From Deinococcus cellulosilyticus NBRC 106333 = KACC 11606 (GTDB lineage: Bacteria > Deinococcota > Deinococci > Deinococcales > Deinococcaceae), in contig NZ_BJXB01000029.1 of NCBI RefSeq assembly GCF_007990775.1, positions 4,358 to 68,357 of the forward strand: a DNA stretch of 64,000 bases, written 5' to 3'. The notes below the pieces were generated by a model that saw nothing but the letters and a program-made list of their open reading frames with translations, had not been told where the DNA came from and searched no databases. A program made the position numbers and the translations under genes. Shown in pieces: positions 33,465-41,712 of this stretch (position 1 is its first letter; each line of letters begins with the position of its first letter).

Positions 33465-35315
33465 ATGCCTCAACCCATTCCAGACTGGCAAGACATCCGC
33501 AAAGCCCTGAAACAGGAAATGGAGGATGTGCCCTCTCATTTTGACTTCAAGGTCAGAAGCAAATATCGGGATGGCTCCATCTGGAGTGTGGAGGTGGACA
33601 CCGAACTCACCAGAAGAGGGGTGGCGCTCGATGAAAGCCTGGAAGGGGCCACTGCCTGGTGGACCCTGAATCAGGACCGACCAGGAAAACAGAAGTCAGG
33701 TCAGGCGGATGTCCTGGCTGTGGACAGTGAGAACCACACCCTGCATTTGCGGTTTTGCACCCAGCAACCTCCAGAAGCAGGAGAAACCCTGAGGATCTAT
33801 CCAGCAAAGTACCTGCAGCAACTGGCCGCTTACTGGGACAGTGAGGTTCATGCCCGGCAATCCTTGAAGTGGCTGGAAGATTTTCGCAACCAGCAACCTG
33901 ACCGCAATGCTTCTCTGAGACCAGAGCATTATCCTCTGTTGCGTTCAGGTCAGAAAGTTGCGTTCGAGGCTGTGCAGTGGAAAGGGAGTTTTCTGTGGGG
34001 GCCTCCTGGCACGGGAAAAACGCACACCCTGGGCCGTTTTCTGGCAGAGCTGCTGCTTCAGACCCAGAAAAAAGTGCTGCTGCTGTCCAGCACCAACACA
34101 GCAGTGGACATCGCCCTGACCGAACTGGACCGTGCCCTGCAAAGCATTCAGGATTCAGTTCCCCAGGCAGAAAAAATCCGGCGCAAATGTTTCCGCATGG
34201 GAAGTCGTTTTGTGGCTTCCATGTACCAGGAGCGCAAACACCTGATTCCTGCGGCCAACAAGAATTTGATTGATCAATTGATTGAGCTGGAGAAAAGACG
34301 ACCTGATCCAAGTGAACCCAGAGCCTACGCAGATTGGAAAGACAAAACCGATGCCCTTCGCAAAGCCCTCAAAGAGGACACCCGTGCACTGGTTTCAAAC
34401 AGCAGGCTGGTGGCCATGACCACCACGCGGGCCATTTTCACCAGGGATGAACTTCCCACAGGTCATTTTGATCATGTGGTCTTTGATGAAGCGAGCCAGG
34501 TGAGTTGCACCCACGCCCTGTCTCTGGTCAGCCTGGGGAAGCAGGTCCTGTTTGCAGGCGATCCCCAGCAGCTGGCCCCTGTTTGCGTCTCCAAACAGGA
34601 CCTGGCCCGACGATGGATGGGAACGTCCATGTTTTGCTTCAGTGACATGAATGACCGACATGTGTTTTTCCTCAGTGAACAGTCACGCATGGCCCGTCCC
34701 ATCTGTCAGGTGATCAGCCGCACGTTCTATCAGGGAAAACTTGAAGTGGCAAGGGTCTTGCCTGAGGGCTGGGAACTGCAACGCCGTCCCTATCTGACCC
34801 CCATGACCCCCCGGAAAGAGCACTTTGGTTTTGTACCTGTTCGAGGTGAGGCCCACTGGGTGAAAGGCATGGGTGGGCTGGTCCGGGAGACCTCTGCATT
34901 GACTGCCGTGGATCTGGCTGAAGCCCTATTGCTTGCCGGCTGCCCTATGGATGAACTGGTGATCCTCACCCCGTTCCGGGCACAGCGCCTGAAAATCAGG
35001 ATGTTGCTCAGGCAGCGCAGACTGGAAAAGGTGATGGTCTCCACGGTTCATCGTGCCCAGGGCAGTGAACGCCACTCTGTGATTTTTGATGTGGTGGATG
35101 GGTCCAGTGGTTTTTTGCAGCCAGACAAAAACCCAGATGCAGAACGTCTGGTCAATGTGGCGCTCAGCCGTGCCAAAGGTGCTGCCTATGTGCTGGCTTC
35201 TGGGACGGATCTGCTGAATCCAGTGATCCAGCAACTGAAAACAGCCGTGGAACTGTTGCAACCGAGTGAACTGGAATATGTTCCAAGACCCAGGGTCAGA
35301 CAGCGAACTGCCTGA
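33465..35315 (+). CDS. UPF1/DNA2-type SF1 helicase
   Basis: 616 residues from ATG 33465, chosen for the AAGGAGAG seven bases upstream. The N-terminal ~150 residues contain a beta-rich domain. The SF1B core has Walker A GPPGTGKTHTL (~residue 180), FDEASQVS, GDPQQLAPV, VHRAQGSERHSVIF and NVALSRAKGA. Such helicases move 5' to 3' on DNA or RNA and are common in defence islands. It follows the brxL terminator and precedes a ~230-bp gap, so it is probably its own transcription unit, perhaps an accessory to BREX. Confidence 0.88.
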   Translation: MPQPIPDWQDIRKALKQEMEDVPSHFDFKVRSKYRDGSIWSVEVDTELTRRGVALDESLEGATAWWTLNQDRPGKQKSGQADVLAVDSENHTLHLRFCTQQPPEAGETLRIYPAKYLQQLAAYWDSEVHARQSLKWLEDFRNQQPDRNASLRPEHYPLLRSGQKVAFEAVQWKGSFLWGPPGTGKTHTLGRFLAELLLQTQKKVLLLSSTNTAVDIALTELDRALQSIQDSVPQAEKIRRKCFRMGSRFVASMYQERKHLIPAANKNLIDQLIELEKRRPDPSEPRAYADWKDKTDALRKALKEDTRALVSNSRLVAMTTTRAIFTRDELPTGHFDHVVFDEASQVSCTHALSLVSLGKQVLFAGDPQQLAPVCVSKQDLARRWMGTSMFCFSDMNDRHVFFLSEQSRMARPICQVISRTFYQGKLEVARVLPEGWELQRRPYLTPMTPRKEHFGFVPVRGEAHWVKGMGGLVRETSALTAVDLAEALLLAGCPMDELVILTPFRAQRLKIRMLLRQRRLEKVMVSTVHRAQGSERHSVIFDVVDGSSGFLQPDKNPDAERLVNVALSRAKGAAYVLASGTDLLNPVIQQLKTAVELLQPSELEYVPRPRVRQRTA

Positions 35316-35342
35316 CTTTTTCGAAAAGGCAATGCATGATAA

Positions 35343-35373
35343 GGCATTTCCCTGTTGACAAAGTGGAAATGCC
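35343..35373. promoter_or_regulatory. Long-stem inverted repeat in the gap after the UPF1-like gene
   Basis: GGCATTTCC (35343-35351) and GGAAATGCC (35365-35373) are perfect inverted copies around a 13-nt loop. No T-tract follows. It may be a processing hairpin or an operator. Confidence 0.45.
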
Positions 35374-35526
35374 AAGGTCAATCCTCCAGGCAGAATTCAT
35401 ATTTAAAACATTGTCTTAATCTCTCCGCGACAGGATTTGACGCACCTCAATGCTGCATCATATGTATCCTTTTTGTAACTGAAATTCGATCTGGCAAGAA
35501 AATTCACAACCTTCAAATGAACTTTG

Positions 35527-35532
35527 TATGAT
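35527..35532 (+). promoter_or_regulatory. Candidate -10 box (TATGAT) for the coiled-coil/UvrD operon
   Basis: TATGAT ends ten bases before the ATG at 35543, with a weak -35-like TTCACA 18 bp upstream of it. There is no convincing ribosome site before the ATG, which fits a very short leader. Confidence 0.45.
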
Positions 35533-35542
35533 GTAAGCAACC

Positions 35543-37024
35543 ATGACCACTTCAAACCTGCAACATGTGATGTCCGGCTTTCAAGGGAATGAAGAAGACC
35601 TCAGAGCCTTTCAACAGTGGCAGCAATTTCGTCGAACCAGAGGCAGTCGGTGGCAGGGATTGGTTCACCAGCTTGAGCGCCAGTTGCAGACCACAAAAGT
35701 TCAGACAGAAAAAGCAGAGCAGGTGGCAGAACTTTCCAACCGCATTGGTGCTCTTACCCATGGAATCGACAATCTGGCCTTGCACCTGATGCAAAACCCA
35801 GCACTGGGGGCAGAGCTTGCAGGCTTGTTCAAGGACCTGCAGGCAGCACAGCAGGAACTCGAAGAAGCCCGCAAAGTCCCCATTTATCCTTCCCTGACCT
35901 TGCATGAAGATGTCACAGTTCAGGATTTGCAGGACCTGCTGTTTCTGCTGGGTGGAACACCTGCCAGTGAAATTCACCCAGCAAGCCCAGAGCCTGCTGG
36001 AGCAGCAGAAGTCCAGCTGCCTGTTGAACCGCTGCCTGAGGAAAAAGCAGGCGAAGAGGGAGAACTGTCCGAAGAGGTTCCCGAAGCCCCAGGGGAACCT
36101 GCTCCTGAAGAAGCTGATCCATCTGAGATCCCTGTTCAAATCCCAGACCTGCAACAGGTGGCCCTCGCCACCCCGAACCTGCAAAGGGAAGTTCAGCGCT
36201 TGCTTGATGCCCTGCTGCCCCAGCCCAGAGAAGAACTGCTTTCTCTGATGCCCAGAAGTGCAGACCCGTGGGAACAGGTGGACACCCACTTCAAACTGCG
36301 CACCCTGCTGAACAAACTCAGGCTGGAGCAGCCCACCGAGGAGGCCACCGCAAACCTCACCCGCTGGTATGCCTCCTTCCGACACCGGGAAGTGCAGGTC
36401 CTGGAGCTCATCGACCCTGATCTGGAGGGTGAAAAAGAGCTGGCGTGGCTGGTCTTTGCAGCGTTTCTGCATTCTGTGCATCGCTGGGAGCTTCCCACCG
36501 GGACAGGACGTTACCGGGTGTACTTCAAAAATCCGCGAACGTGTGAGCGCATCGAGCAGTTCCTCAGGCATGCCACCACCCCGGTGACCGTGCAGGAGAT
36601 CAACCGGGTGTTGATGCTGCAGGAAGAGCAACTGGAAGCTGCCCTTTCCCTGCTGCCCTTTGCACAGCGGTTGCCCGATGGACGCTACAGGTACGGCAAG
36701 ACTGCAGATGCTCCCACTGCAACCCCACCCTCCACAAGACCATCCACCGATGAGAACTGGTTCCTGATTCTGGAGGTGCTTGATCCCCGCTGGCATGCAC
36801 TGGCACACACTCTGGCAGGTGCTGGCCTCCCTGCACCCGATGACTGCCATGTGGACCTGCATGATGGGGTGCAGGTGACGGGAAGCCAGGCCCTGCTGCT
36901 GTGGAGCGCTGCAAAAGTTGCCGTGGTGGAAAGCAGTGAGGTCACCTCTGCAGCCCACCGGACCTTCCCGGTGAACCTGCCTGATCTGGCCCACCACCTG
37001 CAAAGGGCGCTGGAGGGCAGATGA
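35543..37024 (+). CDS. Coiled-coil/winged-helix-like protein, partner of RelE-UvrD fusion
   Basis: 493 residues. The N-terminal ~120 residues are helical with coiled-coil character. An acidic Glu/Pro linker (~150-205) follows, then a helical region. Near 335-385 is a winged-helix-like segment (CERIEQFLRHATTPVTVQEINRVL, then LPFAQRLPDGRYRY). A small C-terminal domain ends the protein. No enzyme motif is seen. It shares ATGA with the downstream helicase gene, so the two proteins are made together. I do not recognise the family. Confidence 0.75.
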   Translation: MTTSNLQHVMSGFQGNEEDLRAFQQWQQFRRTRGSRWQGLVHQLERQLQTTKVQTEKAEQVAELSNRIGALTHGIDNLALHLMQNPALGAELAGLFKDLQAAQQELEEARKVPIYPSLTLHEDVTVQDLQDLLFLLGGTPASEIHPASPEPAGAAEVQLPVEPLPEEKAGEEGELSEEVPEAPGEPAPEEADPSEIPVQIPDLQQVALATPNLQREVQRLLDALLPQPREELLSLMPRSADPWEQVDTHFKLRTLLNKLRLEQPTEEATANLTRWYASFRHREVQVLELIDPDLEGEKELAWLVFAAFLHSVHRWELPTGTGRYRVYFKNPRTCERIEQFLRHATTPVTVQEINRVLMLQEEQLEAALSLLPFAQRLPDGRYRYGKTADAPTATPPSTRPSTDENWFLILEVLDPRWHALAHTLAGAGLPAPDDCHVDLHDGVQVTGSQALLLWSAAKVAVVESSEVTSAAHRTFPVNLPDLAHHLQRALEGR

Positions 37025-39045
37025 GTTACCAGTTCGTGGTGACCCAGACGTACTACCAGGCCCTGCAGCAACTCGACCACCAGAGCCAGAAAATTGTGGG
37101 CCTGTCCATCCAGGACTTCCAGAAGGACCTGATGCTGATGCAAAGCAGCAAAAACGGGGACCGCCTGCATCCCCTGAAAAACACCCACACCTCCAACCTG
37201 TACTCGATTTCCTGCAATATGGACCTGAGGGTGATCCTGCTGCGGGAGAAAAACACCTTCGTGTACCTGCATGTGGGGCACCATGACGCCGCCTACCAGT
37301 GGGCACAGAACAAGAAATTCAGGGTGGATTTTGAGCAGAATCGGGTGCAGATGTTCACGGTGCAGGAAAGGCCAGTGCTGGAAGCAGCAAAAGAGGAAAA
37401 AACAGGACAGGTTCCTGCGTCTCCGCAGGTTCCAGCAAGCCCCACCCCTTTCAAGTTTCTGGACAACAAAACACTGGAGCAGCTCGGGATTCCAGAAGGA
37501 CTCTGGCCCTACATTCGAGCGCTGCCCGAGTCGCAGCTTCCTGAGATGATCGACCACCTGTCTGAGGATGCAGCAGACGCCCTGATCCGCATTTACTCCG
37601 GGGAAAAACTGCCTGACGAGAAAACCCTGATTGGCATGCCCATCAAGGTCGCAGATGGGCAGATTGAAGGGGCGCTGGGCAGTGATTTTCAGACCTGGAT
37701 GGTTTTCCTGCACCCCGCGCAGGAAAGGCTGGCCCAAGCCACGCCCTCCTCTTCCATGCGGATCACCGGAGGTCCAGGCACAGGCAAGACGGTGGTGGCC
37801 CTCCACCGGGCGGCTTTCCTGGCCAGAAACCACTCGGACAGGTGCGTGCTGCTGACCTGCTTCAGCAAAACGCTTGCTGAAAGGCTGGAGCAGCAACTTC
37901 CTTTTGTGATTCCCAGAAATGACCCGGCCTTCAAAAACATCGAAGTGATGAACCTGCACAAAGCGGCCAGAGAACTCTACAAAGGCCCCGAAAAAGCTGT
38001 GGATTCGGGTCAGATTTTTCCCCTGCTCGCGGAGGTGTACCACGACAGGGGCAGTGCTTTTGACTTTCCCTTTGTGCTCAGTGAGTGGCAGCAGGTGATC
38101 GAGGCGCAGGGCCTGTGGACCTTCGAGGCCTACCGCAGTGCCAGCCGAACTGGACGGGGCACTCCACTCGGGGCCATGCAGCGAAAACAACTCTGGACCC
38201 TGTTTGAAACCCTGCTCAACAGGCTTCAGGAGCGGGAGATGATCAGCTTCACCCACCTCCTCACCCGAACGGCAAGGCAAATCCAGGAGAGTGGCAAAAC
38301 CCATTACGACTTCGTGATCGCCGATGAAGCGCAGGACCTCGGGCCAGCAGAACTGGAATTCCTGCGGGCACTGGTGCGGCCCGGCCCATCGGACATCACC
38401 CTGGTGGGGGACCCACAGCAGCGCATCTTCAAGGCGGTGGGCACCTGGCTCTCGCACGGCATTAACATCCGCAACAACACCTTCAAACTGAAAGTGAACT
38501 ACCGCACCACCCGACAGATCCAGCAGCTTGCCGAAAAAGTGATGGGCATGAATGGGGAGATCACCCTCTCCAGCATGCAGGGTCCACAGCCACGCATTGT
38601 GCAGTGCATGAGCGATCAGGAGCAGGTGGAGACGATTGCTGCTTTCATCCGTTCACTGATCCAGAAAGGCCACCATCCTGGTGATGTTGCCGTTCTGGAA
38701 CGCACGGCACAACTTTCCATCGCTTCACGGGTGGCAAAAGAGCTCGGGCTTGAGGTTTTTGACCTGAAACAGCAGGGGAACGTGCCCAGAAACAGGCTTC
38801 CTGCAGGGTCTTTGCACCGGGCGAAAGGCCTGGAGTTCCGGGCGGTGGTCATTGCCTCTGCCGGGAAAAGCCACCTGCCCTCTCCAGTCGCCATGAAAGA
38901 AGCCCAGGACGAAGCGGATCGAAACCGCATTTCCAGCATGGAGCGGCAACTGCTGTATGTGGGGATCACCCGTGCCAGAGAGCAACTGCTCATCACACAC
39001 ACCGGTCACCCCTCTCCCTTCCTGTCATTTGCTGTCGCCCACTGA
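37021..39045 (+). CDS. UvrD-like SF1 helicase with N-terminal RelE/ParE-like domain
   Basis: 674 residues. Residues 1-115 read like a RelE/ParE toxin fold: a helix pair (YYQALQQLDHQSQKIVGLSIQDFQKD) followed by beta strands (LYSISCNMDLRVILLREKNTFVYLHVGHHDAAYQWA). After a ~100-residue linker with an HHH-like helical segment comes an SF1A helicase. It has Walker A GGPGTGKTVVALHRAAFLA (~residue 250), IADEAQDLGPAEL, GDPQQRIF, VNYRTTRQIQ, LHRAKGLEFRAVVI and YVGITRAREQLL. The helicase part is compact, lacking the large 2B insertion of UvrD. The toxin-like domain may bind or cut RNA or bind DNA ends. It is coupled to the upstream coiled-coil gene. Confidence 0.85.
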   Translation: MSYQFVVTQTYYQALQQLDHQSQKIVGLSIQDFQKDLMLMQSSKNGDRLHPLKNTHTSNLYSISCNMDLRVILLREKNTFVYLHVGHHDAAYQWAQNKKFRVDFEQNRVQMFTVQERPVLEAAKEEKTGQVPASPQVPASPTPFKFLDNKTLEQLGIPEGLWPYIRALPESQLPEMIDHLSEDAADALIRIYSGEKLPDEKTLIGMPIKVADGQIEGALGSDFQTWMVFLHPAQERLAQATPSSSMRITGGPGTGKTVVALHRAAFLARNHSDRCVLLTCFSKTLAERLEQQLPFVIPRNDPAFKNIEVMNLHKAARELYKGPEKAVDSGQIFPLLAEVYHDRGSAFDFPFVLSEWQQVIEAQGLWTFEAYRSASRTGRGTPLGAMQRKQLWTLFETLLNRLQEREMISFTHLLTRTARQIQESGKTHYDFVIADEAQDLGPAELEFLRALVRPGPSDITLVGDPQQRIFKAVGTWLSHGINIRNNTFKLKVNYRTTRQIQQLAEKVMGMNGEITLSSMQGPQPRIVQCMSDQEQVETIAAFIRSLIQKGHHPGDVAVLERTAQLSIASRVAKELGLEVFDLKQQGNVPRNRLPAGSLHRAKGLEFRAVVIASAGKSHLPSPVAMKEAQDEADRNRISSMERQLLYVGITRAREQLLITHTGHPSPFLSFAVAH

Positions 39046-39063
39046 ACCTACACTGGAGAAACC

Positions 39064-41712
39064 ATGCCTGAGCGCACCCTGCTGATTCATCGTGATGTCA
39101 CCGCCCTTGCGGATTTTGTTCGGGAGAACCATGCAGGTTTTCCCACGGTGATTGCCACCAACCTGCTCTCCATGCGCTTTGTGCGCAAGACCTCAGGTGC
39201 AGGCCTGAAAACCACCACCCTCAAGCAGCTCTCCCAGCGCATGCTTTCCAGGGAGGGGGTGCGGGTGATGTCGGAGTTTGAACGGCGCAAGGTGTTGCAG
39301 CAGGTGCTGGAAGGGGTGTCCCTGAATTACCTGCCCCTCAGCAGACCCACCCTCAGGCAACTTGGCCGCATTTTTGCGGAACTCATGCATGCTGCGACTC
39401 CACCTGAAAAGCCCCTCCTGGTGGCCCGCACGGCCCGAGAAAAGGACGTGGCCCTCACCTATCAGGCTTACCTTGAGCACCTGCAAAAACACAAACTGGC
39501 GGACCCTGCTGCTGTGGAATTCTTTGCCCTTTCCTACCCCGCGGAAAACACACGGTACCTGGTTTACGGTTATCCTTATTTTGACCGGGCACAGGTGGAA
39601 TTGCTGAACCGGGTGTGTGATGCAGGAAGTGTGGTCACCCTCACCAGTGACAGCCACCGCGCCCTGCGCAAAGGAAAAAACGCTCAGAAAAGTCTGGAGC
39701 AGCTGGGCTGGACGGTGGTGCAGGCCAGGGATTCGGTGCGTGAAACGGTGGGCACCCTGGCGGTAAACCACCTGCTGAACGGCACGGGAGCTGTTCCCGA
39801 AGGCATCACCCACACTGTGCTTCCCAGTCCAGAAGCAGAAGTCAGGCATGTGATGGGGCACATCCACCACCTGTTGAAAAAAGGCACCCCTCCTGAAGAC
39901 ATGGTGGTGGTGGTGCGCGATCAGGACACATATTTGCCATTGATGCGGGAAATCAGCAGGCGGTACCACCTGCCGATCCTGTGCGGCCAGATGCTGCCCC
40001 TGCTGTACACCCATCCGGCAAGGCTGGTGCTGTCGCTGATCCGGGCGAACCAGAAGCACTGGGAGCACCACGCTGCGCTGGAAGTCTTGCAGCATCCCCT
40101 GAGCCGCTTTGCAGACGAGGTGAGCCTGAAGCGAAAACGGCTGCAGGTGCCCCCTCAAACGCTCTCTGGCTGGCAACTGGGGGAAGAGGCAAGTGTCTTG
40201 CTGTTGCCTGGCCAATCTTCGGGAAAAACGTATGGGGAAGCCATCCTCGAGGCCCTGGCTTTTCTCGGCCTCAGCCGCACGGTGCGCGGCACCCACCAGA
40301 CCGCTGTTGCCGTGAGCCGTGTGCTGGACATTCTGGAATCCCTGTCCAGCGTGGGGAACCTCACCCTGGAGGAGCTGCGTCTGGAGCTAATTGAGGACTT
40401 CATGGACATCGGTGTGCCCACGGTGTACTCCCAGCGCGGGGTGCGGATTGCCGGACCCCTTGCGCTGAGTGGCCGCAAATACCCTCATGTTTTCGTGCCT
40501 GGCCTCAGCGATGGGATGTTCCCTCAGCGGCCATCTGCAGATGTGCTCCTCGACGATCACATCCGGGAACGCTGGGAGCGCTCCGGGGTGGAACTCATCC
40601 GCCAGGGGGAACGCATGCATGCCGAACGGGCGTACCTCCATGCCTGTCTGAATGCCGCCAGCCTGAAGCTGCACCTTTCCAGGCCCCTTTTTGACCTCAA
40701 AGGGCGTGCGCTGGAAGCGTCTCCGCTCAGCCGCATGTTTCATTCGGCTCCCTCACTCCCTGAGCCCCTCCCCGTTACGGAAGTGGAGGCTGGACTGGCA
40801 GGAAAACCAGATGAAGTCGTGCAGGTGCGGGCCAGTCTGGAATTGTCCCGTCAGAAACTGCTGTTCTCGCACCACCACGGGCAGGTGCAGGTGGATGTGC
40901 CACCAAACCAGGTGTGGAGCCCCTCACAGCTCGCAAAATTTGGGAACTGCCGCTTCCAGTGGCTTGCCGAGAAAGTGCTGGGACTTCTTCCCTTTCCTGA
41001 GGTGGAAAAAACCCTGCAGCGGTCCACCGAGGGCACCTTCTATCACAAGGTCCTGGAGGAACTGCTCAGGCCCCATCTGGGCACCCATCCTGACCCCAAA
41101 AGCCTGCTGACAGAATTGCCAGAAGCGTTTGACAGGGCTGAAAAAGTCCTGCTGGAAAACTGTGAGCTCCCGCCTCTTCCCCACTGGCCGTTTCAAAGGT
41201 GGGAACTCCTGGAGAGCCTGAGAAACTTCGTGAAAAGCCATTATTTCATGCTGCAAGGCAGCATTCCTGCAACACTGGAGGTTCACATCGAGCATACCCT
41301 TCAGCTGAAAAATGGCCCTTTCACCTTCCGGGGCATTGTGGACCGCATCGACCAGACCAAACATGGGACCACCGTGATCGACTACAAGAGCCGCAGGTAC
41401 ATCAGTGAAGTGCGAAAGGCAGATGGCAGCAAGCTTGAATTGCAACTCCCCCTGTATTTGATGGCCGTGAAGGGCAACCTGGGCCGTTACCTGAGCATCC
41501 TCAACCGTGAAAAACACCTGCTCAGAAGTGTGGGACCAGCACACTCGGAGAAAGGTTACGTGTGGGAAACCCACCAGCAGGAAGTGATGGATTTTCTGGA
41601 GGACACTGTGAAGCAGCTCTCTCAGGGAGACTTTCAACCGACCCCCAGCGATGGGGCGTGCAAATTTTGTGACTACGGGGCCCTTTGCCGGGTGAAAGTG
41701 GGGCAGGCATGA
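39064..41712 (+). CDS. AddB-like helicase/PD-(D/E)XK nuclease subunit
   Basis: 882 residues; GGAGAA precedes the ATG. The N-terminal two-thirds look like a degenerate UvrD fold without a Walker A motif. The C-terminal nuclease domain shows GIVDRIDQTKHGTTVIDYKS (Asp and the DYK of RecB-family nucleases). Cysteines suited to a 4Fe-4S cluster lie on either side: FGNCRFQW near residue 627 and CKFCDYGALC near 865. AddB works with AddA to resect double-strand ends. The stop overlaps the AddA-like start (ATGA). It is shorter than standard AddB (~1150 aa). Confidence 0.87.
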   Translation: MPERTLLIHRDVTALADFVRENHAGFPTVIATNLLSMRFVRKTSGAGLKTTTLKQLSQRMLSREGVRVMSEFERRKVLQQVLEGVSLNYLPLSRPTLRQLGRIFAELMHAATPPEKPLLVARTAREKDVALTYQAYLEHLQKHKLADPAAVEFFALSYPAENTRYLVYGYPYFDRAQVELLNRVCDAGSVVTLTSDSHRALRKGKNAQKSLEQLGWTVVQARDSVRETVGTLAVNHLLNGTGAVPEGITHTVLPSPEAEVRHVMGHIHHLLKKGTPPEDMVVVVRDQDTYLPLMREISRRYHLPILCGQMLPLLYTHPARLVLSLIRANQKHWEHHAALEVLQHPLSRFADEVSLKRKRLQVPPQTLSGWQLGEEASVLLLPGQSSGKTYGEAILEALAFLGLSRTVRGTHQTAVAVSRVLDILESLSSVGNLTLEELRLELIEDFMDIGVPTVYSQRGVRIAGPLALSGRKYPHVFVPGLSDGMFPQRPSADVLLDDHIRERWERSGVELIRQGERMHAERAYLHACLNAASLKLHLSRPLFDLKGRALEASPLSRMFHSAPSLPEPLPVTEVEAGLAGKPDEVVQVRASLELSRQKLLFSHHHGQVQVDVPPNQVWSPSQLAKFGNCRFQWLAEKVLGLLPFPEVEKTLQRSTEGTFYHKVLEELLRPHLGTHPDPKSLLTELPEAFDRAEKVLLENCELPPLPHWPFQRWELLESLRNFVKSHYFMLQGSIPATLEVHIEHTLQLKNGPFTFRGIVDRIDQTKHGTTVIDYKSRRYISEVRKADGSKLELQLPLYLMAVKGNLGRYLSILNREKHLLRSVGPAHSEKGYVWETHQQEVMDFLEDTVKQLSQGDFQPTPSDGACKFCDYGALCRVKVGQA

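Noticed and set aside
36685..38457. 590-codon open frame on the minus strand
   Set aside because: Antisense shadow across two coupled plus-strand genes with clear motifs.
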